Shown in pieces: positions 22,257 to 33,459 of a DNA stretch of 64,000 nt. The stretch is from positions 6,394,915 through 6,458,914 of the forward strand of contig JARWIR010000038.1 of the NCBI GenBank assembly GCA_029959085.1, in the 5' to 3' direction. The notes beneath the pieces are model-generated. The model was not told the origin of the DNA and ran no database searches. It saw only the letters and a program-made list of their open reading frames with translations. The position numbers were made by a program, and so were the translations under genes. Within the stretch, counting starts at the first letter, position 1. Each line of letters begins with the position of its first letter. The DNA comes from Nemophila menziesii. Its lineage: Eukaryota; Streptophyta; Magnoliopsida; Boraginales; Hydrophyllaceae.

Positions 22257-22528
22257 ATGATCATGTCATACACCTATTGACAAAAGTGTAACACGACCTG
22301 ATCCATCTGTTAGTAAGATACTACTTCATTAGCAAGGTTCCATTTAACAACACAAAAAGATTTCCTAAGTGTTTATACTTTATCCCCTTGGTCTGAAACC
22401 ACCAACCTTTCATGTTGAACGGTATGGATCTCTTCACATAGATCTTCATTCACACATAGATTTAATATCCAACTGATATACAATCATGTTTATGAATGAT
22501 ATTTAGTCAATAGGAGTTAAATAGTGGT
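22257..22528 (-). pseudogene. Copia reverse transcriptase fragment
   Basis: The minus strand reads as the copia RT segment F-L-N-E-D-L-Y-E-E-I-H, then VVSDQGDKVYKLRKSFC and KWNLANEV. This matches the usual F-L-N-G-D-L-x-E-E-I-Y, V-x-K-L-x-K-S-L-Y-G-L-K-Q-A order. It is one piece of the copia element cut by the Athila-like insertion on its left and by a solo LTR on its right. Stops are frequent. Confidence 0.65.
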
Positions 22529-24104
22529 TGATGTCTCCTCATTTGTGATGATTTAATATTAGTTGAAGACATCATTTTTAGTGTTTTAGGAAAGTCTTTA
22601 GTCGATGTTATAATGAATTATTATATTTTCTTATTTCTTGTTTTGATTTGATGATTTATTATTTTTAGAGCATATTTGGTTTAATTGTTTGTTAATTGTG
22701 AAGCTTTAGAGATATATGGTAATTAATTAGATACCAAATCAATTCTAAGAGATAAAGGAAAGAAGATAATCATGGAAATTGGAGATAAAGGCAAGAAAAG
22801 ATAGATATGGAAAGATAAAGTTGCCAAATAAATATGAATTCCAGCAGCTACGACCACAAAAGTGCTTATAACTCAAGATTGGCTAGGAATTTGGAAGAAT
22901 GGTCTGAAGAAAAAGTGTAGAGATTTCCGAGATGATCAGTTTAGACATATGGAACGCGTAAATCGAAGCTATATCGAAGAAGTTACGGCAAAACAAAACA
23001 GCAACAGTTTCTTACCTTTTCTATATTTTAGGGTTACGAATTTGAGTTGGGCTAGGAGTCCAATAATTATCTTCTACTCCAAGAAAACGAATTAGGTCTT
23101 CCTTAACACCTATAAATACATTCTTTAACCATTGTAAACATGTCCTTGCTCAGTGCCAAGTATAGGCTTAGTCCTTGCTTTTATTTTCTCAGTTTTAAAT
23201 ATTAGCTTAATCCTTTAATGTAATATTCATCCTTAGTATCAAGCTCTTCATCCAAGAAGCAAGCTGACCTGTAGAGGAAGACAAGAAGCAAGAAGTTGAA
23301 GAGTGAAAAACTCCTCTTCTACATCTCTCCTTCTCTGTATTTAGGGTATTTAGCTATAGATTTGTGGCTTCGCCATATTTCTAAGTTTTTATTCTGTAAG
23401 TTTTATTTTTAATTGTTGGGTTATTATTTTGTCTTAAATTTTGTAATACTATTTGTTATTTTAACTGATTTGGGCTTGGCGTATATTGTTATTGTGTGCT
23501 TTGACTTATTGTTTTCAGTCCTAGATTTGGCCAATCTTAGGACTATCCTTAGTAATTGAGTTAACACCCAGAAGGGGGATTCAATTATTGACAACACCAC
23601 ATAATCGTCTAGTAGTGATCCTAACTAGATAGCCATAAAGGTTTGATTTAATCACCAATCATTACTTAGGGTCTCCTGGTAGTGGATAGGTTGCTCCTAA
23701 GTCCATCCTGACGGGAGTTAGGTATAATTTAGAATCTCGGTTAATAGATAATGCTTAATTCACTCTTAAGGTTAGAATAACAACTTAGTAAGATAAAACT
23801 TGTATTAGTGACCCTAATTTATTTGACTTACATTCATATTTATAGATCTGCATTCTTATTTATTTATTCATATTAGATATTTGAATCACCTTATTATATT
23901 TTTATCTCAACATCTAAATTCATCTACGCTTATTGAATACAAGTACATCTAACGGATTAAATCCCTGCGAACGAACTTTTCTTATCAACTGAACTTGCAA
24001 ACGGACTGTAATACTTGCATTGAGTTTCTCGTGGTAGACAAGGTATTGTGTCCTTTATTATTATCTTATTTATCTATTTATTTATCACACATTTTCCCCC
24101 ACCA
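22529..24104 (+). mobile_element. Solo Athila-like LTR (copy d)
   Basis: The LTR is 1576 bp, starts TGATGTCTCC and ends CCCCCACCA, with a perfect target duplication GTGGT (22524-22528 and 24105-24109). TATAAATA lies at 23111-23118. No internal region adjoins it. Confidence 0.93.
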
Positions 24105-24768
24105 GTGGTAATCTAAGGGGTCGAAGTAATCCTTAAACTCATATAAATATGGAAAATTAAGGACTTATCCTAGAGTCGATTCACTTTTCTGACTTGTATG
24201 GGACCAATTGGATCTTGGTGGGTCATTTCCCGATCATGTATTTCTTCTAATTAGAATCATCACCCCATACCCTTTCTAAACAGATTCTCAGATAGTCTTT
24301 GTGGACTTCTCAACGACTGCTAGATCAAAGCTGGAGTTTGTCACGTTATTCAAGATCCATCTACTAACCACTAAATTAGCTTTCTTGAACCCAAAATCGG
24401 GAGCCAGATTCCTATCCTAGTGTTCTTTGGCAATTTACCCATTTCCCTCAATGACGAAGAGTACCTCGAGAACGACAAGATCTAGTTCATATGGTTCAAA
24501 GTATATTAGTGGCTTTTGTGCCCAACATTTGTAGTCGGAACCATTGAATCGGCTTCAACATAGTCACATTAGGGAATGGATTTTGCGTTCAAATATGAAG
24601 TAACCATCGATATAGAAAAACCATTTTACAACCAGTGATATTAATAGTATCTTTTTTAAATCGTTGGTAAAAACTAACAATAGTAAAAGTTGATTTCTTA
24701 TAAAAATATTTTGAAAAATGTAATACTACAACTATTACAATAAAATAGAAAGTCGGAATATAAAGGTA
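24105..24768 (-). pseudogene. 5' part of the minus-strand copia element
   Basis: 24665-24768 matches the copia 3' LTR at 7403-7520 and is the remaining end of the 5' LTR (minus strand ...TTTTTACCA). Below it, 24105-24664 would hold the copia leader and gag or pre-RT sequence. A weak serine-asparagine-leucine pattern is readable on the minus strand but no confident domain. A large internal deletion is implied because RT follows within about 560 bp. Confidence 0.45.
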
Positions 24769-25151
24769 TCCAATTCTAGGCGTTTTTGCCTAGCGCCTTA
24801 GTCGTCGTGGAATAGGCGCCTAGCCTGTCTAGGCATCAATTAATGGAAAATATGGCCGCCTAGGCGCTGGTTAATGGTAAAACATGCCCGCATAGGCCTT
24901 CTTGTTATTTTTTTATATTCTCGAGAAATCTTTACTTAACTATAACTCAATTTTTAGTATATTTATATTCACTATAGTGTTGTTAGATGAATTTTATGAG
25001 TTAAACAGTTAAAAATTGCTATAATTACTAATATACAAAATTACATAGCGGGATTCAAAACTGTATAATTCCGCCTAAGCCCCGTACAATCCCGCCTAGG
25101 CGCTAGGCCCCGGTCGACCGTCTGGGCCACAAAACTGAGATCTACAACATA
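24769..25151. mobile_element. GCCTAGGCG-rich Mutator-like MITE, copy 1 (left end lost)
   Basis: The right end GAGATCTACAACATA (25137-25151) is the exact reverse complement of the left terminal repeat of the copy at 30174. The interior contains the family hallmarks: 'ctaggcgtttttgcctagcg', 'aataggcgcctag', an AT-rich centre with 'tatagtgttgttagatgaat', and 'cccgcctaggcgctagg'. The left terminal repeat is missing; the match begins near 24772. Confidence 0.75.
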
Positions 25152-25439
25152 GGGTATGATGAACTCTTACTTTCATAATATGGGTTTAAGAAATTTTGGA
25201 AAAAGATTTTGAAATTTTGGTTTTGATTATGGGATTCTAGGTGTTGTGGAATGATTTGGGTGGTAGAATATTGTTTATAGGAATGTCGGGAGGGATTTCA
25301 ATATCAATTTATGGTGATTTGGTGGTGTTTTTATGTGAGGTGTAGGTTTGGTAAAGCTTCAATGGTGTTTTACGAATTCGGTGTTTTGGGGAAAACGGAG
25401 GCTTTAGAATTATGAGTTAGTATTGTACCTTACATCTTC

Positions 25440-26060
25440 TTATTGTTTTGATCGCGTCCCTCACCGGTATTGTCGGTCAGATAACTGGCATGCCGCCCTT
25501 GCTTCACAAAAATTCTGACTTCGAACCGTATCCTTGACTGTCGCGACCCTTCTTAGAATACCGGTATACCGGTCGAATATTCTTGACCTTCTGAGTTTCA
25601 ACCGTCGCACCCTTAGTCGTGAATGACGACCCGGTATGGGACCGGTATGTCGCTACTAGAGTCGGTATGCCAGTCAAAATCTTCAAATTTTTTGACCTTG
25701 AATCGTTGCACATACCTTCGTGACCCTTCACGAGTTGATGAATTTTCCAGTTTTTTCTTGAGTTTCCTCTGTTCTAGGCTAATTCAACTTAAATCGTACA
25801 TTATTAGGAAAAAAGGCCTAGTTAAAATTTGGAGACAATTTCCTAAGCATTCTGTGGCCTCCTGAATCACTGAATTCCGAGTTTGTATGCAAAAGTTATG
25901 GCCATTTGAAAATAGCTGTTACGATGTTCGCAAATTGTTGGTGTTGTTGCGCACCGGCATGCCACCCGTATGATGGCTAGCCGCTCCAGTCCTTGGCAAA
26001 AACCTTATTTGTCCATATATTCATGACTTTCTTGACACGGTACACTACCCACAGGTGTGG
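25440..26060 (-). repeat. Stem-loop rich cluster in the 3' region of the minus element
   Basis: Dyads of the form ACCGGTAT/ATACCGGT recur at about 25456, 25560, 25570, 25630, 25640 and 25660, with variants GGCATGCC near 25490 and 25957. Position within the element matches the ACCACGGG dyads at 18040-18345, but the sequence differs. Confidence 0.6.
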
Positions 26061-26299
26061 TATACTGTTGGGATCAGTTGGGGAACGAAATTCTTCCTAA
26101 AACTCACCCCAAACTCATCGTGTTCATTACCTACACATCAAAAACAATCTCTACCTTCCTTATTACTGAAATATTTATTGAAAACAACTAAACCAAACAT
26201 TAAAACATAAAAAAATTGTGGGTTGACTCCCAGGAAGCACTTTTGTTTAACATCGTTTGAAGTTCTACGTGTTACCTCGATCATCTCTTGATTATATAG

Positions 26300-26800
26300 C
26301 CTCCCCAACAGCGTGTGAGGCTATGCACATCTGTTATCTGAAGGTTGTGACTCTTATTAGCTTGAATTTCAATCTGTTTTACTTAAACAACAGAGTTCCA
26401 AGTATAATTGGAACTTGCTAATCTGCATCATAATCACGAATAACAAAGTCAGTGGGGATGGTGATATTACCTGTTTAGACATGAACGTCCTCCACCGTTC
26501 ACCATGTCTTTGTTACTAAGCTATCCGTAAATTTAAATTTCACGGGATCCTTCCACCTTTTTGATTCCAAGCCTATCGAACACGGACTTGGGCATAATAT
26601 TCATAGTCGAACCCACATCACACATGGCTTTCGCTTTGAGCATACCAGTTATTTGAATCGGAAGATTAAAGCTTCCTGGATATTTGAGCTTGAGTGGTAA
26701 CTCCTTTTCAACTCTTCTTGATACTCTCTTAGTATGAGCCACAGTCTCTTTACTGGCTTCTACACTCGCTTCTTTCTCTAGAACAACTTGCATAAACACT
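26300..26800 (-). pseudogene. Protease remnant of the minus Athila-like derivative
   Basis: On the minus strand an 88-codon open stretch (26799-26533) includes LKYPGSFNLPIQITGM and the catalytic segment CDVGSTMNIMPKSVFDRLGI (usual form C-D-L-G-A-S-I-N-L-M-P). After a stop, decayed sequence reads like E-D-V-x-V...D-F-V-I and a VPIILG-like segment to about 26400, the normal protease end. Sequence homologous to the post-pol region then follows, so about 2 kb of pol is missing at roughly 26300-26400. Confidence 0.75.
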
Positions 26801-27767
26801 TGTTACGGTGTAAGCCCTTTCTTCACAATCTCAAGCATCTGGGTGTTGATCTTTTCTGGACTGTACTCCTCTTAAAATGCTTTGAGTTTAATGTCAATCT
26901 TTGGATTTGTCTCTGGAATGGATGGTGACAGTGCTTGATCAATTGGTGGCGAGCCCACCTTCTCTTCTTCTTTCTTTTCTTGCACAGCAGGTGCAACTTC
27001 TTCATCTGCTCTTTTGAGGCTTCTTCCTCTTTCAATAACTCTCTACTAGCTTGTAATTAAATAACCGGTCTAATCACTTCTTGCATGTCTTTGAGAAGAT
27101 CTATAAAATCAGATATTTCAGAGTCAGAGTCTTCGGAGCTAGACTTGGTTGGTTCTTCTTCAATTTCTGGAGATTCCACGGCAATTTCAGGAACTTCCAC
27201 GGCAATTTCTGCAGCAAGTGGTACTTCCTCTTTCTTTTCTGTTTCAAGGCAGATTGCCTTACAAGCTTCGAACCCAACATTGTCATCGCCTCTTTCAACG
27301 GCCTTCAGTTCTCTTGTTTCTATAACTTTCTTTATTTGATCTAGTTGTGTGCTTAAGATCTGAATTGTGGCCTTTTGTTCTCTAAACTTCTCAGTTATGC
27401 GTTTGAATGTTGTTCATAACTAAATCCATGAAATTATGTGATCTCTTCTCTGACACTACTCCTTCTTGAGGATATTGTGGTAAAGCTTTTCTGAGCTGGA
27501 TTATCGGTATAAGCATCATTGGTTGGTTGTTGTAGAGAAGCATGTCTATTAAAATTCTGATTTCCTTGATAAGGACCCTGACCTCTTAGTTGGCAAGTGT
27601 TGTTCTAGGGACGTGGTTGATAATTACCTTGATTTGCGGCCCCTTGCGGGTTTGAAGACTGCATACCCGGATGATTTCTATTACCAAATTGGTAATTCCC
27701 TCAATTTGATATGAAGTATACAGATGCTAAATTTCCTTCACACTCTTCCAATGTATGATTTGCTACC

Positions 27768-28735
27768 TCACACTGGTGGACAAGCTTGTGCTTCTTGCAC
27801 TACATTTGTTGCAGCTAAATTTTGACATTTTTGTTGCATCTCAAGATTTATCTCCTTGATTTGTTTTTCTAATGTTGTTAATTTAGTTGATTGAGCAGTT
27901 CTATATTTAATCGAAGCGTGCCTTTGGTATTTGTAATAAGAGCTCGTGAAATTGGCCAACTACTTTCTGTTTCTATAATACGTTCCATACCTTCTGCAGC
28001 TTCTGTAGGATCCATGGACACAAATCCTCCTCTTCCAAGACTATCGACCCTCAATCTACTTTCTGCATTAATACCTTGATAAAACATAGCTAAGTATAAA
28101 GATGGGGTGTGACCGTGGAGCGGACATCTTGCTAACTTATGTTGAAACCATGTCCATGCGTCTCCTACTTCTTCATCATTCTCTTGGCAAAAAATAGCAA
28201 GCTCCATCTAATCTTTTAATCTCATACTCTTCAGATAAAAAAAGTTAAAGAATGTGGCTTGTAGTTCATCCCAAGTATTAATTGTGTTTGGTGGTTGTCT
28301 ATCTAGCCAATCACCGGCTCTTCCGGTCAAGAAAAACGAAAACATATGACAATACAGTTGCTCACGTGTAATGCCGGGAGTAATGTAGGCATCACAAATC
28401 TGCATAAACTTCATAATCTCTTTTTCTAGATCATGAATTGCTGCACGACTATAGTGTCCATAACTTGTAAATTCACTGGAGGTCGATACCCTAATAATTG
28501 AACTCGTAAAAAGGTGCTCCCAAGCTTGGGAGATCTTGTTCTTGACGTTGTACTATTACTTGAGGAATCGGTGGTACTGAAGGATTAGGTATTCCTTGAT
28601 TATTGTTATTGTTAAGATTATTCTCAGGTGGAATTAGATCCTTTTGGTTAGACATCGCTTCTATTTGCTCCTTCTTTTCTCTTAAACGTTTGTTGTAAGC
28701 CCTAAAAACACTTTCAGGATTCTCAAGCATACACT
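27768..28735 (-). pseudogene. gag: gag of the minus Athila-like derivative
   Basis: Three broken pieces follow the PBS. 28730-28491 encodes a polar N-terminal segment with an Asn-rich run and LGAPFYEFNY. 28414-28208 includes KFMQICDAYITPGITREQL and FFLTGRAGDWLDRQPPNTIN, and 28207-27878 includes VGDAWTWFQHKLARCPLHG and YQGINAESRLRVDSLGRGG. The order and motifs match gag at 13256-13888. A TAG at about 28205-28207 and frame breaks separate them. Confidence 0.82.
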
Positions 28736-28836
28736 AGAACCTAAAAGAGACAAAAACAAAAAGAAAGCGTAAATCTGAAAAAATAACTAAACACTACTAC
28801 ACTAAAAATTAAACCCACAAGCTAATGAGACACAAG

Positions 28837-28854
28837 TCCCCGGTAGAGGCGCCA
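28837..28854 (-). other. Primer binding site of the minus Athila-like derivative
   Basis: The minus strand reads TGGCGCCTCTACCGGGGA six bases after the LTR end, close to the tRNA-Asp PBS at 13137-13154. Confidence 0.85.
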
Positions 28855-28860
28855 TAAACT

Positions 28861-29767
28861 TGGTGGTTGGGGTGTGATAAAATAATTATATAAAAGATAA
28901 GAACTAGCACCCTAACTAAACATGTTACTCACTGCAAGTATCACATGTCATATGCAAGTTTTAATGATAAGTTAGACTCGGTCTCAGGGACTTAGTGTGT
29001 TATACGAATGGATTACAAGAAAGCGTAGTAAGAATTAGCTCAATGAATTAAAACGGAATAAAAGTAAATATAATGTAGTTGTGTAGAGTAATGACTAAAC
29101 TAAAACTAATGCAATAATATAAAGATGTAAGAATAAGATGAGAGATATAGCTCAGGTTTGCTTGTATGCACTTATCCTTCTATTTCTTCTATTAGTTATA
29201 AGGGTGATTAAAGCTCTTAAAGTAAGTAGTCAGGATTCTATATTCCTCCTAACCCCCTTCCGGGTGTACGTAGGTGGCGACCTTACAATTACCAGGGGAC
29301 TTGGGTAAGGGGACCCTGCGCAATGATCGGTAGTTAAATCTCAAACCCTAATGACCATCTAGTTAGGCAAGCCCTTCCGGATCACTACCGCACACTAGAC
29401 GTTTATGTGGTGTTTCAACAATTAGACACCCCTTCTGGGTGACCATCCAACTGCTATTAATGGGGTAGTCTATACTCGTGCACTAGCAAGAACTACAGTC
29501 AATATATCAAAGCACATAAAATAAATATAAAGGTTAAGAAGCTCAATCGATTTAAAAAGGTTTTTCCCAAAAAAACTTAGATAGAAGAAAATAGAATTCA
29601 AATATTATACATATGCAAAACCCAAGCTATGGGAAAATTAGTTCATGCTAACAAGAAAAAAATAAAAAAAAATATAAAGATACATACTATCAACTTGCTT
29701 CTCCTAAATGATGCACCTAAATGATGTCCCATGAATAGATTACTTCATTACAAATATGGAGACATCA
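28861..29767 (-). repeat. 5' LTR of the minus derivative, lacking its promoter region (copy g)
   Basis: The minus strand starts TGATGTCTCC at 29767 and ends ACCACCA at 28861. It is 907 bp, about 600 bp shorter than relatives. After 'acatcatttaggtgcatc' it jumps to 'gagaagcaagttgata', skipping the U3/R part where other copies have TATAAATA and the transcription start. The conserved 'acccaagctatgggaaaattagtt' tail and the 'cttccgggtg' motifs are kept. Confidence 0.8.
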
Positions 29768-29956
29768 ATAGGTTGTAGGTCGAGGTCCCATATTGGATGA
29801 GACTACTTTGTACTTGCTAACCTTTCTGATAGTTTGAATTAGTGTTTGTAATTTCAACCATGCTAACTTAACAGGTTTTTGGTTGAGGACCCATATTGGA
29901 TGGTATTACTTTGCGCTCAATAATATTTATCATAGATTGCATCAAGGTTTCGACCA

Positions 29957-30900
29957 GAGTGACCATGTAGGCGACTCACTGGAATCGATACCCCGTTTGG
30001 AGAATTTAATCGAGGTTTTACTAGAGTGACCACGTAGGCCATTTTCTAGACTTGATAACCCGAATGGAGGATTCATTCGAGATTCTACCAGAGTGAACAC
30101 GTCGCCCATTCACTGGACTTGGTAACTTGTTAGGAATGTTTAGTCGAGGTCTTACCAGAGCGACCATATAAGCTATGTTGTAGATCTCAGTTTCACGGCC
30201 TAGGCGGTCGAACGGGGGCTAGCGCTTAGGCGGGATTACACTGGGCCTAGGCGGGATTACACGATTTTGAATCCTGTTGTGTAATTTTGTATATTTAGTA
30301 ATATATATGTAGTATTTGTAATAAATTTAACTATTTAAGTCATAAAATTCATCTAACAACACTATAGTATATATTAAATTACTAAAATTTGAGTTATAGT
30401 ATTAATTCAAGAATTCTAGAGAATAAAAAATTAAAAAAAAGGCATATGTGGATATTTTTTTGAACCAATTAGTGCCTAGAAGGCCATTTTTTGCCATTAA
30501 TCGGTACCCAAGCGGGCTAGACGCTTATTCCACGGTGACTAAGGTGCTAGGCAAAAACACCTAGAATTTTTACTAGGCGTAAGCGGCTGAGGGGGGAGTT
30601 TACGCCTAGGCGGGGAGATCTATAGCATAACATATAAGCCATTTGTATGTATCGATAACCCGTTTAGAGGACTTAATCAAGGTTTAATCAGAGTGACCGT
30701 GCAGGCCATTCGTTGGACTCAATAACTAATTTGGAGGATCAGGTTTTACCATGGTGAACCCTTAGGCCTATTTCTGACTCAAGCCCCTGTAGGAGGGGTA
30801 AATCGAGGTTTTACTAGAGTAAACACTTAAGAATTTCTTTCCTGGACTCAACTACATGCAAGAGGGTTGAATTTAGGTTTTCTAGTGGTGACCCTTTAGG
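29957..30900. repeat. 67-bp tandem array, about eight units, split by a MITE
   Basis: The block GAGTGACCA or a variant starts at 29957, 30024, 30091 and 30158, exact spacing 67. After the MITE it resumes at 30691 and decays through about 30751, 30816 and 30885 with spacings of 61-69. Each unit also carries 'ggactcgataacccg' and 'ggatttaatcgaggttttac' type parts. It lies in the 3' region of the minus-strand Tat-like element. A second, two-copy repeat ('cccatattggatg') lies at about 29788 and 29892, roughly 103 bp apart. Confidence 0.92.
30174..30629. mobile_element. GCCTAGGCG-rich Mutator-like MITE, copy 2 (complete)
   Basis: TATGTTGTAGATCTC (30174-30188) and GAGATCTATAGCATA (30615-30629) form 15-bp terminal inverted repeats with two mismatches. 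CATATAAGC flanks the element on both sides (30165-30173 and 30631-30639), a 9-bp target duplication typical of Mutator-like transposons; one extra A (30630) lies before the right copy. The host repeat has a 67-bp period, and removing 466 bp restores it exactly. The interior is non-coding, with GC-rich CCTAGG palindromes at both ends and an AT-rich centre. Confidence 0.88.
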
Positions 30901-31379
30901 CTAAAAAAATTGTCGTAGGGATTAAATAAATACATTGTCCAAGTGCAAATAAGCATGTTATCATATAAACAAATAAAAACACTAATTTAACATGCAGATA
31001 AATTTTGTGGTCGCACTAAGAAGGTACATACATATTTGACTCGATTCGTCAACAAAGTTAGATGCAATGTGGCACGTTATCTATTACCTCATTAACAAAT
31101 CTTCTAGTAAGGAAAAAGAGTGTAACATAACCATGTCGGGGTGGTTTGCCCTGATTACGGTACAAGACACCATCTCTCTTCATCCATAATCGGTTTTGGT
31201 TGAAGCAGCTCACGCCTTGAATTAGGTAAAACCTCCCCAACTCGCATGTGATATATGTGTGTACCTTGATTTAGTTGGATGGTAGAACCTCGATCGTGAC
31301 TTAATGACAATAAATCTGGATTATCTTGCTATGGGATTCCTCACTTTCCATGTGCTTCGATTTAGAAAATATCAAGTCC

Positions 31380-31920
31380 TACGAGGGAGTTGACGTAACA
31401 CTTCCGATCTTGGGCTTGGTTGCCTTGCACTCTAACCACTCCTTTTTCGATGGAGGAAGTTCATCATGAGGTAGTATGTGGATACCATATCCTTTAGTTA
31501 TTTGAGAGTAATCCCCACGATGGTATGATATGTAGACCGATAATACATAAATGAAATTCATTCAGATGATGACATGACGGCCTGATGTTACTATCTTTAG
31601 TGGTAGCTTGACATACCTCAGGGGCGTCACAATCTGACCATTGAACCCTCGAACAGTGTACAAGAATGTTGCACACTATCTAGAGGAATCTTCCTTTTAA
31701 TGAGAGTGGACTAACACTCACCTAGTGAGGGTGTTTCCTATATCTATTGGGATGACCAAGGTATCGTTGTGAGTATATAGTAACTCTTCTTCATCTTTAT
31801 TATTGAATTTGATGGCGTCTTCGTGGCAAGTAACATCCTTGGATGGAAGAGCTGGGGCTTTCTTGGCATATCTAGTTTGTCTTGATCGTGTGCCCCTCCA
31901 TAGTGAAACCATCTAGGACG
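31380..31920 (-). pseudogene. Tat-like protease remnant
   Basis: The open stretch 31912-31718 on the minus strand ends with DEEELLYTHNDTLVIPIDIG and NTLTR. This matches the segment before the protease active site in Tat-type elements (usually P-H-D-D-A-L-V-I-S...V-R-R-I-L-V-D-x-G-S-S). The active-site Asp is lost to mutation. Downstream, VRGFNGQIVTPL (31650-31610), then YGIHILPHDELPPSK (31490) keep the order G-F-x-G...Y-x-x-I-L-x-R-x-x-L. Non-functional. Confidence 0.6.
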
Positions 31921-33430
31921 CTATGGATTTCTATGTCTTAGGGATGTCCCTTTCTTTTTCCTCGTGATGCTCTAGCTCTTCATCATCGGTCATGAGGTAG
32001 ACTGACATACTCGGCGGATTGGATTTGACCTGGACTGGTTGTCCCTCTTTTCTTGATGGTTAGGTGTCCCCAGCAAAGTCTGGGTAACTTTCTCATTTAT
32101 TCAAGTTGCTTTATCTCATTGTAAAGTGACACCTCATAGTGACGTGTCTAGTATCTTTGTGGAACTGACAGTATCAAATTTGAACTTTCCTCTCATCAGT
32201 GATTATCAATTTTTGTGGCAATATAAACTTGGGGTCATGCATGAGAACTTTAGTATCACCTTGGGGCTCTCGTTCCCACGAGGCATGTTCTCGATACCCC
32301 TACTTGTTCTTCTTGATCTTCTTAGGGCTCGCTCGGGCCTTATTTCTTTTCTAACCTTCTTCATCATTTTGCAACCTAGCTCTATCACTGGCTTTGAATC
32401 ATCACATCTTCTACCTCGAGATGGGGTTGAGCTTCCTCTAGGATCTTAAAAAGCATTAGGTTGGGCTTTGTATCTAGTTTAATATGTAACTCCTCATTTT
32501 TAACACCCATATGAAGTCCATTAGAGTTATTGTGTCGTAAAATGTTTTGGTATCATCTGCTGCACTATTGAATCTCTTATTTTTAGTCTCTTAATGTTTC
32601 TCCTTTATGCTGATAAAGCGTCAATAGTGATGACAAGTCTCATCTCAAATCCTTTCTCCAGGAAAAACGTGCATTCATCTTTGAACTTAGCTACTCGGAA
32701 GAGGCTATTTTTTTGTTCCAATTTGAATAATTATTGTCATGCTCTCCCTAACAAGGTGGTTGGGAAGCACGGTAAAATACAACACCGGAGTCATTAATCA
32801 ATTCCATGTGTCTCTTATACATATTTAATACTCTAGGATGAAAGACCCACATTAGGTTGGAATATCCACATTAGGTTGGAAGATCCACATTAGGTCGGTC
32901 GCACATGCAGTTTGATACAGCGTGGTAAGCATATGTCTAAAATCCCTCATTCGAAAGGACTGTCTTAATTTATGTTTTCCCATTGTCTGATCCAGTCTGT
33001 TGGCACTTCAAGAGGTTACTTGTAGCCCATCGTGTTCCAGGACCTCGGTTGTATTCAGAGGGTTGCGAGTAGGATCGATTATCTCCAGGTACTTGTTGTT
33101 GTAAAGTTTGCAGCAAGCACTTTAGCATCCGAGAATTGATATGGGATATTGGTTTGGATAAACGCACCTTGATATCGACGATGTGCTTGGAGGGTCCGTA
33201 TATTTTGGTGTTTACCGATGATGTGGCTTCCTTCGGTAATATTGGGGTTGTTTCTTCCGCTTATGTAGGTATTCTAGCTTCCCCGGTGAGTGGTTAAGCA
33301 ATTTGGGGTGGACCTATCCCTCATTCTCTCAAAGATTTTGTATTATGTGACTCGTCGGAGTTGGAAGTGGTACCCTTTTGTAGATGGCTCTAGTTTTGGC
33401 CAATTTTGTTGTATTCCATTGGGTTAAAGC
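31921..33430 (-). pseudogene. Decayed gag region of the Tat-like remnant
   Basis: Between the PBS and the protease, the minus strand contains only short frames with many stops. A few phrases (SVLDGFTMEGHT near 31930, reminiscent of the I-x-G-G-x-x-x-A-G-D motif before protease in Tat elements) support a gag C-terminus. The capsid core is not readable by eye. Confidence 0.4.
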
Positions 33431-33440
33431 TCTGTCTCTT

Positions 33441-33458
33441 CTCACAGACAACGCCAAA
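33441..33458 (-). other. Leader/PBS after the Tat-like LTR
   Basis: The minus strand reads TTTGGCGTTGTCTGTGAG right after the LTR end CCTATCA. This is the T-T-T-G-G-C-G-C-C-G-T-C-T-G-T-G-G-G signature that follows LTRs of Tat/Ogre-type elements. Confidence 0.65.
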
Positions 33459-33459
33459 T

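Larger units (their letters stand above)
25152..29767 (-). mobile_element. Minus-strand Athila-like derivative retaining gag and protease only
   Basis: Read on the minus strand: 5' LTR (29767-28861), PBS (28854-28837), broken gag (28735-27768), a polar linker, protease (about 26800-26430), then sequence matching the post-integrase region of the 10.6-kb element ('acaaaagtgcttcctgggagtc' versus 'acaaaagtgctcttgggagac') at about 26250-26230. RT, RNase H and integrase are absent. The 3' non-coding region runs to 25152, where a MITE begins; no 3' LTR is seen. The element is heavily mutated and could move only with proteins from another copy. Confidence 0.8.
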
